Below, one piece after another: positions 61,321 to 64,000 of a stretch of 64,000 nucleotides of DNA. Source of the DNA: Himantopus leucocephalus. Taxonomy: Eukaryota > Chordata > Aves > Charadriiformes > Recurvirostridae. The DNA lies in the NCBI GenBank assembly GCA_003993805.1, contig RSEF01000001.1:146859580-146923579 (forward strand). The letters are read 5' to 3'. The notes beneath the pieces are model-generated. The model saw nothing but the letters and a program-made list of their open reading frames with translations. It ran no database searches and was not told the origin of the DNA. Position 1 is the first letter of the stretch, and every line of letters begins with the position of its first letter. A program made the position numbers and the translations under genes.

Positions 61321-64000
61321 TACTCAGCGTAACTTTGGTTGTGTCAGGAGGTTGGGGTTTCTTCCACAGATAATAATTCCTTGAAAAGCAAAATCATCCC
61401 AGCTCCAAAATTATCTCGTGTCAAAAAGCAGAAATTGATTTATTTTTGAGAACAATGCTGCCCCAGCAAGAGGAGGGTCTAGGAGGGTAACCTAATGCTT
61501 CCTTTTCCCAGCAATTTTATTTTCAGCTGGCATCCAGTCACAGGCAAACAGAAAATGAGTTCTCTTCAGCCACAGTGAAAGTCTTAAGAGGGTTTTGAAC
61601 CCTCCCCCGCTTCCCTCCTCCCCAAAACTCAACTGAGCTGCTGACCCTCAACAACTGCTCTGTAGAGAGAGTGTATGAACCATCCCACACCACCCTGACA
61701 TTTTTCCAGGCATTCCCTTCATCTATCATGTATTGCCTCATCACTAGAAACTGTAAATGTCCTTGCTGCTTTCAAGGTCAGCTTTTACTCTACAGTGTTA
61801 TTTCTGAAAAGCATTTGTTCCATGAATAGCATTCTCTTTTTCAAACAAAAGACTCATATCAGGAGGGTACACAATCCTGCAGAGAAGGTGGATTTGTTTA
61901 TCACTGAAAAGATACATATTAAACCTCCTCACATTCCTTATCACCGGGAAGATAGATTATTGTGGCTGCAGGAGAAGAACAGCTCTACTGAAAGAAAATG
62001 AAGCTCCAGATAATTTGTTCTAGGCTACTAAGAAAGCCAAGGTAGCGATCCTCAATTTGTCATAAGACAAATTCTTTCCACTCATTAGCAATGTAATTCC
62101 TCTACTGTACATGCTTCCAAAAAGTTTTGTTCTAAGAAATCCCATGGACAATGTCACAAAAGCAGATTTTGCGTGATGTTCCTAAAGACTTCATTTTCTG
62201 AGAGCATCAGCATTTTTCTGAAGCACTTACCCTGTGGTATTTCCTTCTTCAGATTTCTAGTCCCAGCCTGCAGCTAAAACAAATGGGATCCATCCAGGGC
62301 CCACAGCTCTGTTCTGGCTCTGATTTACAAGGTATCCCTGAGCAACTTTAGCAGAAGAACTGGGTGAAATCCTAACCACCAACTGCATATGTGCAGAGCT
62401 GACTGTGGTTTTTTGATAAATGCTTCTTCCGCTTCTGACTTTTGTCTGAACAGATTTGCCAATCCTTGGTGTGAGTGAAAACAGACAACCCCTATCTAAG
62501 GTTTCTGAGTTTGGGAAATATGTTGTTTATGAGAGAAAGTTCTCCATGTGGCGACTGGAAATGGAAATAGCCGAAATGCTCACAGTGTGCAAACTTGTTG
62601 GAAGCCTCATGGCATAAACTAGATCTCTCTTCCAAACACAAGCTCCACTGTTGCAATTATTCCGACAGCACGTCTTTGTACAGAGAGAGAGAAAGAATAA
62701 AAATTAAACCTTAAAAGAACGCTAAGCTATAAATTATGGAGATCCATATTTGCACTTAAGAAGTAGAGCGGCATGTGTATGATAAAACCTGTCTTCCATC
62801 ATCTTTCCAAAGAAATTGGATTGCTTGTGACTGCACCCCCTGCTGCACCATGCCACGAGTTATACAGGAGCACTGCTGTGATTCTACTGATCTCTGAAGT
62901 TCCTAGCCCCTCTGCAATTTTCTGTATAGATTTCTAAGTCTATAAAATGATCTCTACATGGAGCTGCACAAACTTTTTGTTTTCGGCTGAAGTGACAGTC
63001 AGAAAAAGAAAATGGCAGGGAAGCTGACTCTGAAGGGTGCTAAATACTTCTAGCTTCTCAGAGAGTCCAGTTTTTCATTAAAGATGCTTTAAAGAGAGTG
63101 TAAAAGTAGCTGCCCTCCCTTTAAAGATGCATCCGAATCCAACAGCATTAGAATAAAGAAGACTGAAGCCCATATGCCTTAATAAGCATTGAAATACTCA
63201 CTCCCTTCCAGGCAGCCCTTAGCCATTTGTATAGTCAATCCCACAGAGCAAGTGCCCTATTGGATGACCCTGAAGGATGGGGGCAGCTTTTTCTCAACAT
63301 AATGCAGATGTCTTGGTTCTCTGTGCTCTTGGTCAGCAATGTTTTGTCCAAGGAGAGTAAGACCAGAAGCTCCATTCATGGAGTAGAAATACCTTTCAGA
63401 AATGCATAAAGCATGAAAACAAGGCATATCCCTTCAAATCTGTGTTAAAGATTTGCTTATTCAAATTAGATTTTCACAGAATTTAGAACTCAGTCCTTTA
63501 AAAGGGGTGTTTTAACATGATTGATTGACTGCTGTGGGCATCTGGCAGATAACTGCATTCATAAGGTATTATTCTTATTCCCATCTTTTAAGCTAAAGGA
63601 TGACAAATAACGAATAGCAAATTTCTTGTCTGTGGACAAACATGCAGCTTCACATTAAATCTATATGAAACCAGCTATTCCTCAAATGCTACACAAACAA
63701 AACCATATTCTCTGCTTGTTTGCAAATAGAAAGTTGCAAAATATCATTGAGCTTGGCAGCTACCAGGCATTTAAGTGAAGTTGTTATAAACTCTATTTTA
63801 GGTTTATAAATGCAGTAAAAAGTGCCAAAAGTTGGAAACTAACCATAGTTGGTGGTTTAATCAGCCTTAGTTCAGAAAAAATATATGCTAACACATGCTT
63901 AGCTTCAGGCTTACTGACCTCTGGGCCATACTCATATGTACCAAGCTAAACTTGCCAACATTCCCTTTTCATCTCTCCTAAATAAATCAGGCTTAGGAGA
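61321..64000. other. Unique sequence, nothing recognised
   Basis: Ordinary AT-rich DNA to the end of the window, with only short chance frames and no recognisable repeat. Confidence 0.5.

Overview
The window is vertebrate nuclear DNA, almost certainly from a bird and probably a neoavian. The evidence is a set of CR1 LINE fragments, including 3' ends with the octamer tail typical of avian CR1, plus three long terminal repeats of types I recognise from bird genomes. Base composition is AT-rich and most reading frames are short. I found no convincing exon, tRNA, rRNA or other host gene, so the window reads as intergenic or deep intronic sequence. This is a reading by eye; no alignment or database search was run.

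Layout. From 1 to about 8.9 kb there is ordinary single-copy DNA with three CR1 fragments, at 0.49-0.87, 2.96-3.34 and 3.41-3.56 kb. At 8.96-10.0 kb the minus strand carries a decayed LTR-retroelement pol region. It has a recognisable reverse-transcriptase core with a mutated catalytic box, and it resembles Ty3/gypsy elements more than bird retroviruses. From 10 to 26.8 kb the DNA is mostly unique, with a CR1 relic at an assembly gap (11.05-11.2 kb), one long unexplained open frame (12.35-12.98 kb) and a perfect short hairpin (15.02 kb). A nearly perfect 159-bp tandem array lies at 26.80-27.41 kb. A CR1 3' end and a TCCA microsatellite follow at 29.5-29.9 kb. At 31.53-33.06 kb a long LTR is split by a second LTR inserted in the opposite orientation, with a 5-bp target duplication. 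From 33 to 50 kb little is recognisable. At 50.3-53.5 kb two CR1 copies face each other tail to tail across a 100-N gap. A third solo LTR, of the same family as the nested one, lies at 53.67-54.26 kb. The last 10 kb is unique sequence with one 240-codon open frame at 60.6-61.3 kb.

Assembly quality matters here. There are four 100-N scaffold gaps and seven single Ns. Six of the single Ns sit exactly between two near-identical direct copies of 56-133 bp. I interpret these as overlapping contig ends or haplotypes joined without merging, so the duplications are probably not biological.

The recognisable elements are independent mobile-element insertions and do not form a pathway. I see no evidence for a new functional system. 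The items most worth checking are the gypsy-like pol relic, the 159-bp array, the nested LTR pair and the single-N duplications.
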